The notes: a model not told the origin generated them from the letters alone. A stretch of DNA of 64,000 nt from Nymphaea colorata (GCF_008831285.2 NC_045151.1:5035682-5099681); one strand, 5' to 3'; shown: positions 1 through 12,879, counted from the stretch's first letter. A program made the numbers and translations.

Positions 1-360
1 CCTGATCATAAACAGTGGGGGAGCCACAAAATTTTATCAAACAGATACTTACCTTAGTGGGTTTGGTGCCTATAGGGCATTAACCTGCCGTGGGCACCAA
101 CCCAGACCCAACCCCTTTCTAATAAAATTTTCAAGTACTGCTGTTGCTGTTGGTTGGCTGGACCACACCAAACCATACATAGCTTCATAAAGATATATGA
201 AGATTCTAATGGATGAACTATAGTTTGCATTTCTTTGCAAGGCTGGGTGGTGGAAGAGGTCAACATGAGAGAGAGACAAAAAAATTACCGATAAAATGAA
301 AATATATAACAAAATTTACAAAGTGCAAAAGCAGAGAGACAAAGAGATTGATTAAAGTAC

Positions 361-732
361 TCACTGGCTGCAATCAACGTTAGGGGAAAGGGGGAAATGA
401 AACTTCAAACCGCACTCGTCAGGAAGAGAGGTCAAGGTGGTGAGGTTGATATGACGGAAGCTGCTGATCTTCTCCTTGAGACAGTCACATACCTCCACCC
501 TCTCGTCGTGGGTATGGATCATGCTCCTCACGTGGTCCACGCCCTCGCAGCAGGCAGGCTTCGGATGGTCTGCGATCCCCGTCACGTACGGCAGACAGAG
601 TTCCAGCATCTTACGTATTGATTCGCATTCTACTGCAGCAGCCTTCTGCTCGTAGCTTGGGCACACCAGCAGCAGCTCCGCCACAACCATAGCAACCATC
701 CAAAGCACCACCATCTTCACAACCCCGGACAT
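361..732 (-). CDS. Type 1 non-specific lipid-transfer protein (nsLTP), secreted
   Basis: The 123-residue frame starts with a hydrophobic signal peptide (about residues 6-25, cleavage probably near residues 30-35). It then shows the full eight-cysteine motif at C36, C46, C61-C62, C82, C84, C107 and C121. The spacing C-x9-C-x14-CC-x19-C-x1-C-x22-C-x13-C is that of type 1 nsLTPs. Members of this family are small four-helix, four-disulfide proteins that bind lipids in the cell wall and serve in cuticle deposition or defence. An extra cysteine (C24) lies inside the signal peptide. The start is the only ATG ahead of the signal peptide and sits about 70 bp below a TATA box. The stop TGA is embedded in GTGAGTAC, a strong splice-donor match, and type 1 LTP genes often carry an intron just before the stop. 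The true C-terminus may therefore come from a small second exon at lower coordinates. Family call is confident; the exact 3' end is not. Confidence 0.88.
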   Translation of the reverse strand: MSGVVKMVVLWMVAMVVAELLLVCPSYEQKAAAVECESIRKMLELCLPYVTGIADHPKPACCEGVDHVRSMIHTHDERVEVCDCLKEKISSFRHINLTTLTSLPDECGLKFHFPLSPNVDCSQ

Positions 733-802
733 GGCTGCTCACTCTCTCGATGATCTGTTCGTCTGTGTGTGTGCGCTTGGCTCATCAATAATGTTAACGC
801 CG

Positions 803-813
803 CATATATATAG
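803..813 (-). promoter_or_regulatory. TATA box of the nsLTP gene
   Basis: On the minus strand the sequence reads CTCTATATATATGCG, a canonical plant TATA box about 70 bp upstream of the LTP start codon. This implies transcription start near 775-780 and a 5' leader of about 45 nt. Position and sequence are seen directly; the role is inferred. Confidence 0.6.
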
Positions 814-2008
814 AGCATTGTGGGGCATGGAGGAGGGGGTCGATTAAGCAGTTCATTTCTTTAACTCAACTCGTTAAATTAAGCAAGTTCACCTCTTAAC
901 TTGAACTTGACTTGTTTAATTAATGAGTTGACCTTGAGTCGAGTTTAATCCTGCGAGTGCGAGTTCGAGTTGCGCCCAAGTTAGCTCGACACCTTGAATA
1001 CAAGGAATGACCAGGACACCCTCCACAGCATCAGGAAGAAGGTAGCTACGTAACTTCAAAATATTGGACACCTGGTACAGCTGCTGCTCTCTGGGGTGAA
1101 TTCCTTACAACATAAGTTTTTTGGGGTGGCATTAGTTGACATATCCGCTAGTCAGGAACTTTGGATTGCTTAATATATATATTCCTCACGCAAGGATGCA
1201 AATAGGTTGAAAGTGTTTTTCTTCTTAGCCTACAACTGGCATGTAAAACATGACAGTGTTGGAGTGCGAAATTAAAACTCATATGGGGGAGTACATGAAA
1301 TTAACCGATCAAGGAGCTATTAGGCATATCTGCAATTTTCTTCTTCCGAAATTAAAACTTTCAATGAAAGCAGGAGAGGATTTGTGATTGTGATGCGTCG
1401 GGGTCATTGATTGTGAATAAAACAGAAGGGTGGTTGCCGTAAAGGACAAAAAGTAACTGTGTTGCTCGTCTATTTCTGAAACTTTGTTATCTTTTTTATA
1501 TTTGCAAGTATGGGGCTCCGCGCAACTGACATCAGAAACAAGTGCAACAACCCTCTCTCTTTCTCTCTCTCACACATGCCTCCCGCTCACATCTCCGAGT
1601 CGACGCATACACACAAATTAGGGAGCATGCCTTGGGAATTAATCATTGTTGTTTGGGCCCGGGGAAGATGGTAATTAGTTGCTGCTCATTGCTGATTAAT
1701 TATTTGATCACATGCACCGATGGGTTCAATTGTTCGGCAATACAATTTTTAAATCATCATTAAGAAATTAATTTGGTGCAATCTGAATTATTAACATTTC
1801 ATATTTTCAAAAACACATTGACATTACTGAAACCATGGAGAAATGAAATCCACAGAACAGCGGATGTTGCTGGATGTATTGCCAATCACCGTGAGACAAT
1901 TAGAAGCTACGAGTGACTCCCTTGCAAAGATGAGGTATGAGTATTAACTGTATCAAATTGTGATTCTTCCCTATATAATTGATTTTTAAATGAAATGTAT
2001 TGTTGAAT
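814..2008. other. Intergenic region upstream of nsLTP
   Basis: No coding sequence recognised. At 850-990 there are short irregular repeats built on AACTCGA/GAGTTGA-type words (rich in GAGTT and CAAGTT). At 1265-1370 the words CGAAATTAAAACT and GAAATTAAAACTTTC recur. Upstream LTP control sequences would lie in the first part; none can be named. Confidence 0.4.
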
Positions 2009-2011
2009 AAT

Positions 2012-2540
2012 CACTACAAAAAACCTAACTTTTACTAACAGGCAGAAGGAGACCCATCAGTAAAAATTGGATTTCACTGACGAGGTGGCGATGGTGATAA
2101 TAAAGAACGTTTTTACCGACGGCAAAGACAATGTCGTCAGAAAATATTCATGTTTACTAACTTTCCAGAAAGAGATGTTGTAAAGACTAGACATGTATTG
2201 ATGGATTTATAGATCATCAGTATCAATTTGATTGTCACTAACGTTTGACCGTCTGTAAAGACGAGATATGTATTGATGGATTTATGAATCATTGTCTGAT
2301 TTACTAACATGGGCAATGGCCATCAGTAATGGTGGTCCTATCGCGGAAGGCGTAGTTTTACTGAGATATGTTGGCACATCAGTCAGGATTTGACTTTTAC
2401 AGATGGCATTGTATTTATCTAATTATCACTGACGTTCTTTCTTCCCCATCAGTGTATGTTTTTGTTTACTGACATGTGCTATCCGTATCAGTAATGTTAT
2501 AAGGGGTAGTTTTACTGATGGTTTCTCCATGGACGTTGAT
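2012..2540 (+). repeat. CACTA left terminal repeat and subterminal repeat array
   Basis: After CACTACAAAAAACC the words TTTACTGA(C/T)GG, CATCAGTAA and TTACCGACGG recur in both orientations about every 30-60 bp (for example near 2057, 2110, 2215, 2325, 2385, 2485 and 2510). Such arrays are transposase-binding regions in En/Spm elements. The flanking bases at 2009-2011 are AAT; no partner target duplication was found. Confidence 0.75.
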
Positions 2541-3232
2541 ATATCTGCTTGTACTCCTTTATGTCGATAATGATGAAATTTTAGTGAGAGTTTTATTCTA
2601 TGTGTCAGTAAAGGCTTCCCTTATCCCCCCTTCTCTTGTCACTTTTCCCCTTTCTTGTTCGCTCTCCACCACAGCTCGAATTTTTCTTCGATTACCACTA
2701 GCGACGTGCGTACCCACCATCGACAGGAGCTATCGGACTGACTATCAACTACGAGTGCATCCACCTCTACTGGCCATTGTCGAAGTTACGGATGATACAT
2801 TTGAGCCCTATAGTACTTTTTTTTTCTAATTTTTCTGTTAGGCCAGTGTGGTATTGCATAATTTTATTTATTTTCACATTGCTGCCCTTCGTAAGAGTTC
2901 TGCATAGAACCCGTTGGCCAAGGAGGTTTCTTTTACAAAATTCGACAGTATTTTTTTTTCTTAATTGGTGATTTCAATTTTTGTTTAACTTCGACTCATT
3001 CTGAGTTAATTTTTATGTTGTTAGGAGTTCGTGAAAGTTGTTTGGATCATGATTTAGCAGAGTCAGTTGGAGTTTTTTGCAAGAAAAATCAAGGCGTTAA
3101 ATTCTACGGTTTATGTTCTGATTTGTTGGTTGGACACACAAATGTTTTACCTTTTTATGCCGCCCAATTCCTAAGGGATTTCCTCTTCTTCTTGAATCAT
3201 TTTCTCTATTCATTTGACTCTGCAACTATACT

Positions 3233-3417
3233 CAAGGGCGGAGCCAGGATTTTTTTTAGGGGCGAGCCTATTGACCTCAGATCTGGGTAAGGTGAAACTG
3301 AACCAAATAAAAAAAATACATTATCCAACTATTTTTTTTTTTAAATTTCAATGTATTTTTTTAGTTGGTTGGGGTGGGGCCATGGCGTAGGTTGTCCCAC
3401 CCCTCCCTCCGCCCTTG
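3233..3417. repeat. 185-bp MITE-like element with 11-bp terminal inverted repeats
   Basis: It starts CAAGGGCGGAG and ends CTCCGCCCTTG, a perfect 11-bp inverted pair, with oligo-A/T tracts in the middle and GGGTGGGGCCATGG near the right side. No coding capacity. A clear target duplication was not seen, so the mobile-element class is open. Confidence 0.5.
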
Positions 3418-3735
3418 GCTGCTCTTTAAGTGCAAGTTTCCAAGGTAAAGGAGCCCCAACAATAAGAATCCATTCAAATACCTACGGAAGTCACTGAAGG
3501 TGAATTCAAGCACCCCATCAGCATTCAGTTGAAAATCTTTCTTCATCAAGCTTACATTGGAATATAAGCATTGGAGCGGAATCAACCATCTGCACCAAGG
3601 ATCGTACCAAAAAGCACTAGCAATAGGGTATCCTTCGCCTATTCGAGAACTCTCTATTGCTTGTAGCAGTAGCGGAGCCAAAAAAATTGGCTGGAGGGAC
3701 ACTCGTTTAAAAATACTAATATCTGATGGGGCACT

Positions 3736-3737
<2 letters not shown>

Positions 3738-3777
<40 letters not shown>
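3738..3777. repeat. (TA)n microsatellite
   Basis: About 20 uninterrupted TA units. The IYIYIY reading frames here on both strands are artefacts of the repeat. Confidence 0.95.
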
Positions 3778-3779
<2 letters not shown>

Positions 3780-4508
3780 ATGATAAATGTTTAAAAATAA
3801 CCATTTAAAAATAAAGAAATTTTAAGAGATTGGTGTGAGCAATGTGCTTACGCCACTCACTTGTTGATCAACTTCTTTTCAAATGAAAAGGATTTCAATT
3901 AATACTTGTGGCCTACTGTCCGCACATTAACATCGCACGTGAGCCATGTTCTCTCTAAATTTTCAGATTCCAACAACACGTTGGATTCATTGCACTCATG
4001 CATGCCGCTTTGGATATGAGTAAATCAAAGAACACGTTCTCTCTCTCATGTAGTTAGTGTATTGGGAGGTTGCCAAAGGACTAAAAAAAGTTAAAAATTG
4101 TCACTAAAAAAAAGTCGGTACGTAAGTATTAATTACGGTTTATGCTGCAGTAATAGTAAATGGTACTTTTTAACAAGATACTTTCAACTACATATTTTTA
4201 ATTTTTACTCATTCTCAAAATCGAGCACATGGTAACATATAATTTTTTTTTTTATGTTGATAAGAATTTGATTGCTCCGGCGCAGTATTGCTCAAGCCGT
4301 CCAGTTTCCAGACATCAAGTACTACCCTTCTTCCCATGCTTTTAACAGACAAAATCAAGTTTTACAAGCTTCTCACATTCCAAATGCAAACAGATCATGC
4401 ACGCATTCAATTGAAATCTACGAAATTAAAACAATTAATCAAATCAAAGAGATGTACAAAACGATTAATTACACCAATCTTTGTCCGAGTTGCTGGGTAC
4501 AAATACGT

Positions 4509-4690
4509 AGGGGCAGAGCCAGGAATTTTTTCAAAGGCGGGCCAGATGGAGGCTGGGTTTTGGGGGTTGGATTTGGGTAGGGCCAAGCTGAACTACCATT
4601 CAAAAAATACATGGAGGTAAAAAAAAAATTTCGATTTTTACAATGTATTTTTTTTTTCATTTGGTTGGGGTGGGGCCATGGTCTAGGCTA
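4509..4690. repeat. Truncated relative of the 3233-3417 element
   Basis: It opens with GGGGCAGAGCCAGGA and shares the poly-T core and the block TTGGTTGGGGTGGGGCCATGG with the copy at 3233. The right end is not recognisable and the two differ at many positions, so it is an older or separate copy. Confidence 0.5.
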
Positions 4691-6049
4691 GAGATGTCAA
4701 TGTATTGGATTTAGATCAGATATAACTATTATCACAATCAACTATTTCCATAATGATTATTTTAATCCAGAATTAATGCAAAATATATAAAATATATACA
4801 AAATATATAAAATATATTAGATTGAAAACTTATACCTGATCACTAGTAGAATGTAAAATTTCCTTATTGAATCTCACTATTTGAATTTGGATTTGGATTG
4901 AATAAGGGACTATATCTGAATTAACTATTAACCGTAAAAGTGCTGTTTAACTTAGTCAAGCTGTTTGGGTTTAGCTTTGAATTTATACTTTAATGTGATT
5001 TTCTGAAATGAAATCAAAGCTTGATCAGCTCAAAGTCTGTAACTTGATATGCATTCTCGTCAAATATGAAATGCAAATTTTATTGCTTATTTTTATAATT
5101 TTTTACTGGAACACTTCATTAAGAGAAAGTTTGATATGGAATTGTAGACTTTGAAAATTTTAAAGGTTTATAAGATAGTTAAATAATTAGTTTTGGTTTG
5201 TAAGTTTTTTTAGGCCTAATGGAAGCAGCTCTGTGGTAAATTGTGATCTGGTAAATTGGGAGGGAGAGGCTTCCACTTTAGTCTTGGATAGTAGGTGAAA
5301 TATTTTCTTTTGGTCACCCTGGTTTGATATTAGAAGTTTTACAGTTTTTATTTGAATGTGTTTTTTTCTACTAAAAATTAGGTGGTATTTGGTGAACCTA
5401 TTTTTGCTTAGCCGTGAAGTTTATGTACCCCACAGGGGTGGAACACAATGCATGTTTTGGCGAACAGCTGCAACCTCATACAGTTTAGATTTAATAGTCT
5501 GATTTGGATTCGAATGTGAAAATATAAGTCCTCGGGTCTCGAGGTCCCTCTCGAGAGTTTGTTGTCATATTAGTTGTAAGTCATAACAAAAGACAGATCA
5601 AGAATTTTTTGAGTCCTTGCACAGTTTTCTTCAACTATTGTTTGTATGATTAAAAAACTTATTATTTTTGCTTGCATATGGATAAAGCATTAGTAGTATC
5701 ATGAAGGCATTTCTTAAGTTTTTTCTAGTGCATTATAGATTGTAGATTTCCAAATTACTTGATTTATTCCATAAATCCACGTCTAAGCCTCAGTTGTCTT
5801 TCAAAATTTCATGTAGCTTGGATATATATAATATTTACTATTCATTATACACACATTCGAAGTAGGCCACTGTCAACCATCAGTGACAGGTGCTCATGTG
5901 GGCAATTAATTGACAAGTTGTTGCTATTAGTTAACTTCTTTTGCATTTGTTTTTTATTACTTAGATTGAAGCCTTTATAGTAGGGAAGTTCAAAGTTAGA
6001 TCGCGAAAAGAACAGATGGTGTAAAATATTTGAATGTTGTTGACAATTT

Positions 6050-8530
6050 CCTTGATTTTTGGCAAGTGCTAATTGTCAATGGAAGAATGAGATGTTCATG
6101 CATGAAATGCAGCAATTTTAGGCCCCATAAGGTACTTGATCCATTAGATAATATTGTTTGTCATGGATTCGTTCAATAATATGTTTGGTGGCATTATCAT
6201 GAGAAATTAGCTTTGCACCTACAATGAAAGTTAATTAACCATCAAACATGCACTTTGAAAACATGCACGAAATGCTAGATGATGTTTCAGCCATGCTATT
6301 CAAGAAAGGGAAGACAATGACATGTATAAAAGATTGAGTAGAGACACGGATGATAAACTTTATCCAGGTTGTAGCAAACATATGGAAATGAATTTTTAGT
6401 TAGTTTTTTTCATATCTTGATTCTACGTACATGGAACAACATGGAACAACAGGAACTTTGGTATATTACCTAATCTGTTGCATGAATGAAGTTTTTCCTA
6501 ATGGTGTGCAGTTACCAAAGACCATGTACGAAGCCAAAAAGAACATCACAAAATTGGAACTCATAGTGAAAAAATAGATATGGGCTTGAATAACTATATA
6601 TTATATATGAACGAGTCCATACCAAAAGATATATGTGACAAATGTGGTGTGTCATGGTGGAAAAACACCAATAATCAAGCTATCATGAATGCATCTAAAA
6701 AAGGTAAAAAGACACCAATCAAGACTCTGCATTATTTCCTAATTGCAACATACTTGAAGAGAATGTTCTTAATGTCAAATGTTACGCAATAAATGACATG
6801 ATATTTTGAAACCTATGTTAAAGATGGATTGTTGAAACACCCAACACATGAATTGATATGAAAGAGTTTTGATGAAATGAACTCATCTTCTGCAGTAGAT
6901 GCTTGAAATATATGACTTAATTTAGCAAGCAGGGGTTTTAATCCATTAGAACTGTGGCATGAACCTAATTACCACCTTGTATGTGTACGAAACAACTTTA
7001 TACCATATTATAATTGCTTATACTTGGACCAACTGCTCCCAATACATCTGATATGGATGTTTGTTTGCAGCTATTTGTAGATGAATTATTAACGCTATGG
7101 AAAGACAAAGTACACACATATGATATTCATAGAAGGGAATACTTTCAACTACTTGCAGCTTTGATGTGGACTATACATGACTTTCTAGGATATGTACATC
7201 TATTAGGGTGAAATATTAATGGCACACTAGTGTGTCCAATATGTTATGTAGATACTATTACTTGTATATTAAAGCACAACAAAAAATTGTTACATGGGAT
7301 ATTGTCGTTGGTTGTCTATGAGTCAGAGATATATGAAAAGAACATAATTTGTTTGATGGTACTATAGAATTGAGACCAGATACAATTTTCCTATATGGTG
7401 ATAAATTATTGCAGAAAATGATATAACGGGAGCTAATTCGAGCACATAACTAAAGGTTTGTACATAATAGAAATAAAATATGTATCTTCTTATATGTATC
7501 TTCTTCACATTGTCATATTGAAGGCATAACATGTTGCGTCACAATCTAGATATCATGTACGTTGAAAAGAACATATGTGATAACATGGTTGGTATGTTCT
7601 TACCATTATATTTTGACATCGGGATACATTTAGTGATATTCCTATCATCAATTAATTTACTATATATGTGTGTAATGTTCTCTTTAACTTATATGTATTT
7701 TTATATGCATCACTTGATATTAGTCAGACGTCAATGCTCTAAAGGATCCTACAATATTGAACGTGTTCAGAAAACAACATTTCCAAATTGATTTCAAATT
7801 CACGTGTGCTGATACTAAAGAAGTCTACCGACTTCTTCTACATAACTAATCTATATCTAATATTCATATTTTCTATGTGATAGATTCACCCACAATGTGA
7901 CCAACAAAGTGAACATATAGCAGAAGATATTATATGGTTGTCTCAATTTTCGAAAAAAATTACATTGTGGTACAAGGACTTATATCTAATGAGTTTAGAT
8001 TTTACACAAGGGACAAAGAAATAAATATGAAGTACCAAAATAGTGGTCTACTCGTTATTGCACAGACATCTAGTTTCTCAAGTTCAAGAGATAGGAATCC
8101 CATGGATGGCAAAGTTGCATATTATGCATTTGTCATATACATTGTAGATGTCACTTATATAGAGACTCTAAAGTTTATTCTATTCAAATGTGAATGATAA
8201 AATGTGCTTAATTCACAAGGGCATGACATTAAACAAGATAATTCTGGATTCATGTGCAACACCATTAGCTTTAGATGTACGAAAGATGAACCTTTCATCT
8301 TAGCGTCACAAGTGCAAGAAGTTCTTTTTTTTTTATGTAGAAGACGAAATAAAAAGCGATTAACATATTGTTATTAAAATAAGACCTAGAGATATGTATG
8401 GCATTTTTGCAAGAGAAGTGGGTGATAGTACTAATGATTGTGATATAGATCTAAACTTGCATAATGTGCCAACTACTAATGCTGATAATGTGAATGATGA
8501 TGTGACTTGGGTTAGGGAGGATGTATAAGA
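6050..8530 (+). pseudogene. CACTA transposase (TnpD / Transposase_21 type), decayed
   Basis: Three parts of a plant CACTA transposase are readable in order, in shifting frames. First, at about 6075-6175, is a transposase-associated region with a C-x-C-x2-C cluster (RCSCMKC) followed by a VCHGFV-like stretch, then LYPGCSKHMEMNF near 6355. Second, at 7014-7211, is the central transposase block (LILGPTAPN, DELLTLWKD, TYD, LLAALMWTIHDF), continuing to a HNLDIMYVEKNICDN motif near 7535. Third, at 7934-8330, is a DUF4216-like domain (FYTRDKE, QNSGLLVIAQT, RNPMDGKVAYYAF, FKCE) with its FILASQ tail. Several stops and frameshifts separate the blocks, so no working protein can be made. It would have cut and moved its parent element. 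Confidence 0.85.
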
Positions 8531-8779
8531 CTTTGTGGTTAATTATTCTTCTAGGGATAGTTGCTATGGATTACACATATACTATTGTTTACATGTTTAA
8601 TTGATCGTAGTAGTTATATGTTTCTCCATTGATTGACACTACATCCTTTTTATGTCATTTTGCATTGATAATGATGCCACTATTGTTCTACTCCTGTTCA
8701 TACATATATTCATTTATAATGTTCATGAATATTAACTTATTCTACATCTAACATTACATGATAATATGTTCTTTTGTTA

Positions 8780-10230
8780 GATGACGCCCCAACAACAATA
8801 TATACTATTGACGTATAAGAGTACACAAGATGATACATGAGATGAAGTTTGTTTAGGTAACAATGTTCATTAATTACTAATATTGTCAAACACTAAAGAT
8901 TAGGTTATGCTTTAATTCACTTGTTTACAGTACGCTCATCAAGAAACATGCGGGGTTTAACTCAAACTCTTACCACAGTAAATTTGAGACATGACTAACA
9001 CAAATTATATGTGAGTATCCATAGACAGCCAATTTGCAGATTAGGACAATTTTTGACAAACGTATGTTGGAACACTGGCATGAGATTCAGAATGCACACC
9101 AATGATTTTTCACAAGTGGTCGGAATTGCCAAACTCATTTAAACTAGATTTTTGAAAACATGGGTAGGTTATTATTGTCCTTTGATTAGAATTTAATGGT
9201 TGAATATTATATACAATTTGTTCATACTTATACGCAAGTGTGCATTATATTAATATGCACACCTCTTCAAACTGTGGATATATGCATTGAGGAAAGTACA
9301 CAAGTGTTTTCAAAATTCTGAAGCTCGTAAAGCCAACTTGCCAAGTATAAGATTCCAAATTATCATTTGGAATCTATGATGAAGCATTTTGATGAAGAGG
9401 AGTAAAATGTATGCATTTCATAAATTTGATCAAATTAATTTGTACTATAGGTTTTAGTAGAAGTTGGTATAACATCATATATGATATAGTAGTTTACATG
9501 AAATTAATAAAAAAATACTTAAAACTATGCACAATTGAAGTACCAACACACCACAAGTACATAGAGCTTTGCAGCATTTAAAACAAAGAAGGTACATTAT
9601 AATTTGACAATATTTTGAGTTCATATTTCTAGTTGAATAATAATTAATGATACATATATCAACTACTCAGTTTGATATACTCTTTTGTATAGTTTGTAGA
9701 AGATGGACCTGAGCGTTCACGTGCTGAAGTTCTTATTGCTACTCAAAGCAGTAGCCATGCAAACTACTATAATGCTGAAACTAACAGTGTTGTAGTAAGT
9801 GTGTATATATTTGTTATTCATAGAAGAGTATATATGTTACAATATACTAACCTTATTTGCATGTAATGCAATAGGAAATACTGAAGGAAAATGTAGTTAC
9901 TTTGCCCGAGTTAGCATTCGATTCACCTAGCAGCAGTTGTGCCATCTCAAGTGATTAGAGAAGATAGACATGGTTGGGTATGTACAGTGAGAATACTATG
10001 TGTGAAACGTTTGCAGTTTTCTCTTAGAAGCACAAGCAAAAGTCAACCTGAACCATAAAATGCAGCGTTAAAAGAGCAAGTCAGTACTCTACAAGCAAAG
10101 TGAGTTGCGTTTAAGGAGAAATGTGTTGAATATGACAAGCTCAAAACAACATGTACTAGAGTACCTCAGCTCGAGGTAGCTTGCATTAGGGTCGCTGAGC
10201 TAGAGGCTAAATTGCAAGGGTAAATATGCT
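8780..10230 (+). pseudogene. Second CACTA gene (TnpA-like, plant transposase PF03004 type), decayed
   Basis: It follows the transposase remnant by about 250 bp in the same direction. Readable pieces include RMLEHWHEIQNAH near 9065, IFHKWSELPNSF near 9100, and EDGPERSRAEVLIATQSSS near 9705. The last matches the conserved region of the plant En/Spm accessory protein. At about 10070-10220 comes a heptad-like coiled coil (LEVACIRVAELEAKLQ). Introns and stops interrupt it. In active relatives this protein binds the subterminal repeats. Confidence 0.65.
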
Positions 10231-12424
10231 CAAAGATCATACAAATCAAATCATGGCTTCACATGTGAGGTCATTTAGTTAAATTTCAAAATGCGACTGC
10301 AGCTACAAATTATTCCTTTTCTTCTAGGCAGGATCCATTCATACATCATTCTTCTTCCCCGACTTGACGAAATTAGCACTTTGACTAGTCCTACATTTGT
10401 TTGAGCCTTTCCATTCATCGCATGTATTTTTTTTCTTCTTTGTCTTATCTCTCTCTCATATTCACCTTTTCTTCCTCTTTTGTATTTCTCTTGTTTCCCT
10501 GTTTATTGCTTTCTCCTAACTTTTCTCTTTCCATTGCATTTCTCATGTTTCTCCATTTTTTCCACATTTAACTGTGTTCTCCTCTATCATTATGAACATT
10601 ACAGGAAGCACTTTAGTTCTCACTTGGAGATACATTGAACCAAATGATACGAGAGAAAATTTGTTGATGAATCAAAATAACTCTATTAAACAACTTTTAT
10701 TTTTTTCTTTAGCGAACTTGTTAATAATGGCTTTGCTCGTGATCTCACACTGCATTTTTTAGGTTTTTTAGACTTGACATGACCAAAGGCTGCTTTGCCT
10801 ATTCATTTCAAGTAGAATTCTCCATGCTAAGCACTGGAGGAATGGGGAGAGCAATACTTGCAGGTCTCGTTAACAAGGCCCTTTCTGTCATTGTTTTTGC
10901 CGGAGGGACTCATCATATGAACAAGGTCCCTTTCATTCTTGATAGATGCTCCACATGCTAAGAAATCCCCACCAGCTATGGGTGAGGGTACTGGTGCTTG
11001 AAACATTAACCTAAGTCACATGAACTTGCGAAAAAATTGTCACATGCAATTGTGCTTCCAGCTCTAGGGCAACTAACAATAAAAGTTTGCTTCATTTCTA
11101 ATTTAATAATTGATAGTAAGATTGGTTGTTAAATGTTAGTTTTTTATTGTATATTATATACATATTCACCATCTTCAGTCATGTCAAAGGTCCACATGAT
11201 TAAAAAGTTCAAAGAGGTGCATATAAACACCTCTCCACATTGATATTTCTTCAAGCTAGTGCAACATCCTTAATTTTTTTTAGTGATTTAATGATAAACT
11301 TCTTTTTGTGTTTCATATGTGTTTTGTTAGCTTCACTTGCATTATGAAGTAAGATTTTTACAATTTCCAGATAAGAGCCTTCCAAATGTAGATTGACTTT
11401 TTATTATGTCCCACTATTTACTGATCAATAACTATTAGATTATATAAGTTTAATTATTATAAATTTATTATATTTATCCAACTGCAGATCCACAACTGGA
11501 CTTCTGGCTCAGAGTAGCTAAGATCAATAACATTAAAGTATTTAACTAAATATTTGGAACATAAAGTGATGTACTCTAGTATGTTGCTTCTGACCTACTA
11601 AGAGCATGGTCAGAACATCAAATGAAGCTAAATTGAAAGAAATGAGGTTTTTCTACAATAAACTTAGCTGATGAGGCAAAGCATTCAATTAAAAATAAGC
11701 ATTTAAACCTAAGAAGAAGTTTCAGGACAAGCAGTAGCATGGTATCTCATCATTAAAATTTTTTCATATAGACATGACACTTAGCATTAAGGGTGCTAGA
11801 TATGCGTTACACTAGTCAAACTGTTAATTGCAAATATTAGACAGTATGTAGCTGGAAGCGTAGAATGTATAAGATCAACTTTAGAACAATGACAAACTCC
11901 TTCTTTATTCACTATGTGTAGAAAACAACACAAGAAGCAACAGTTTCATGTGTTCCATAATTGAATGTACTTGAATTGAAAGCATTGATATACTAGATAA
12001 TCAACTATCGATCAATGTAATGGTTGATCACCTACTAATTTAGACTGGTTTGCAGCAAATGAGCAAATTTTGCTTCTCATAAATGTAAATGGAACAAAAG
12101 AACATGAAGAAGCACATGGAATTAATTCCAGCAAGGTTGGACTTCATGAGCATGGTCTTGCAACCCACATCCAAATGTCACATGCACACTAACTTTAAAA
12201 CAAGAAACTGATTGACTACATAACTTAGTAGCATGACATATCCTCTAGATGATGTAAAATTGACTGGAAATTATGTGCAGCCATGCTCAAATTTTTCACA
12301 GCTGCCATTCTCATCATAACATATGTTACAATATGCAAGCTTGATAATAGCAAATATAGATTCATATTACTTAAAGTTCTTGCCATTCACCACTCATATC
12401 AAGCATTAAGTAACTTGGTTTGTT

Positions 12425-12450
12425 TATATATATATATATATATATATATA
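12425..12450. repeat. (TA)n microsatellite
   Basis: Thirteen TA units, uninterrupted. Confidence 0.9.
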
Positions 12451-12879
12451 CAGTTATTGACCTGCAGATCCTACACCAAGAAAAATTTAAAAAATTAAGG
12501 AGGAACAAGGGACAATCAATACTTGTTTCACAGTCATTGTGACAAACTCTAGACCCAAAAAATGTTAGATACACCAAAGATAAGAAATGCAAAACAAGTT
12601 CCTAACATTAAAAATTAGAAAGCAAGTGATTAGGAGCTAAAGTTTGTCAATGGTTCAAAATATTTGACAAACTATCATGATATTAAATTTTATGACAAAA
12701 AAATATGCTTAGTTACCCTTGTATTTCAAATCAGGTCCATCAGCTGTCATACTTTAATTGCAGTATTTTCAGGGTGGCCTAGCTTTCTACTTACTACCCA
12801 GTCCTCATCCCACCTCTCCATATAGTCAAGTTTACCAATTTTACCAAGTTTACCAATCATGATCCTCTCTCTCTCTCTT

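Larger units (their letters stand above)
2541..6049 (+). other. CACTA left arm, non-coding, with small nested repeats
   Basis: This lies between the subterminal array and the transposase. No protein of its own is recognised. It contains a 185-bp inverted-repeat element (3233-3417), a related truncated copy (4509-4690), a partial third trace near 3670-3710, and a TA microsatellite. The remainder is AT-rich and featureless by eye. Confidence 0.45.
2012..10230 (+). mobile_element. Decayed CACTA (En/Spm) DNA transposon, left end to second gene
   Basis: The left end begins CACTACAAAAAACC at 2012, the diagnostic CACTA terminus, followed by about 500 bp of subterminal repeats. Two broken genes follow in the order usual for plant CACTA elements: a TnpD-like transposase (6.05-8.53 kb) and a TnpA-like second gene (8.78-10.23 kb), both plus strand. 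No matching right terminus (...TTTTTTGTAGTG) was found downstream; the only other CACTA-type end, at 17851, differs in its subterminal repeats. The right border is therefore unknown and the end given is just the last recognised coding trace. All frames have stops and shifts, so it is inactive. Confidence 0.8.

Noticed and set aside
10779-10961. 60-codon frame with a Gly-rich stretch (LSTGGMGRAILAGLVNKAL)
   Set aside because: Looks protein-like but matches no family I can name, has no neighbours in frame, and is too short to support a gene.
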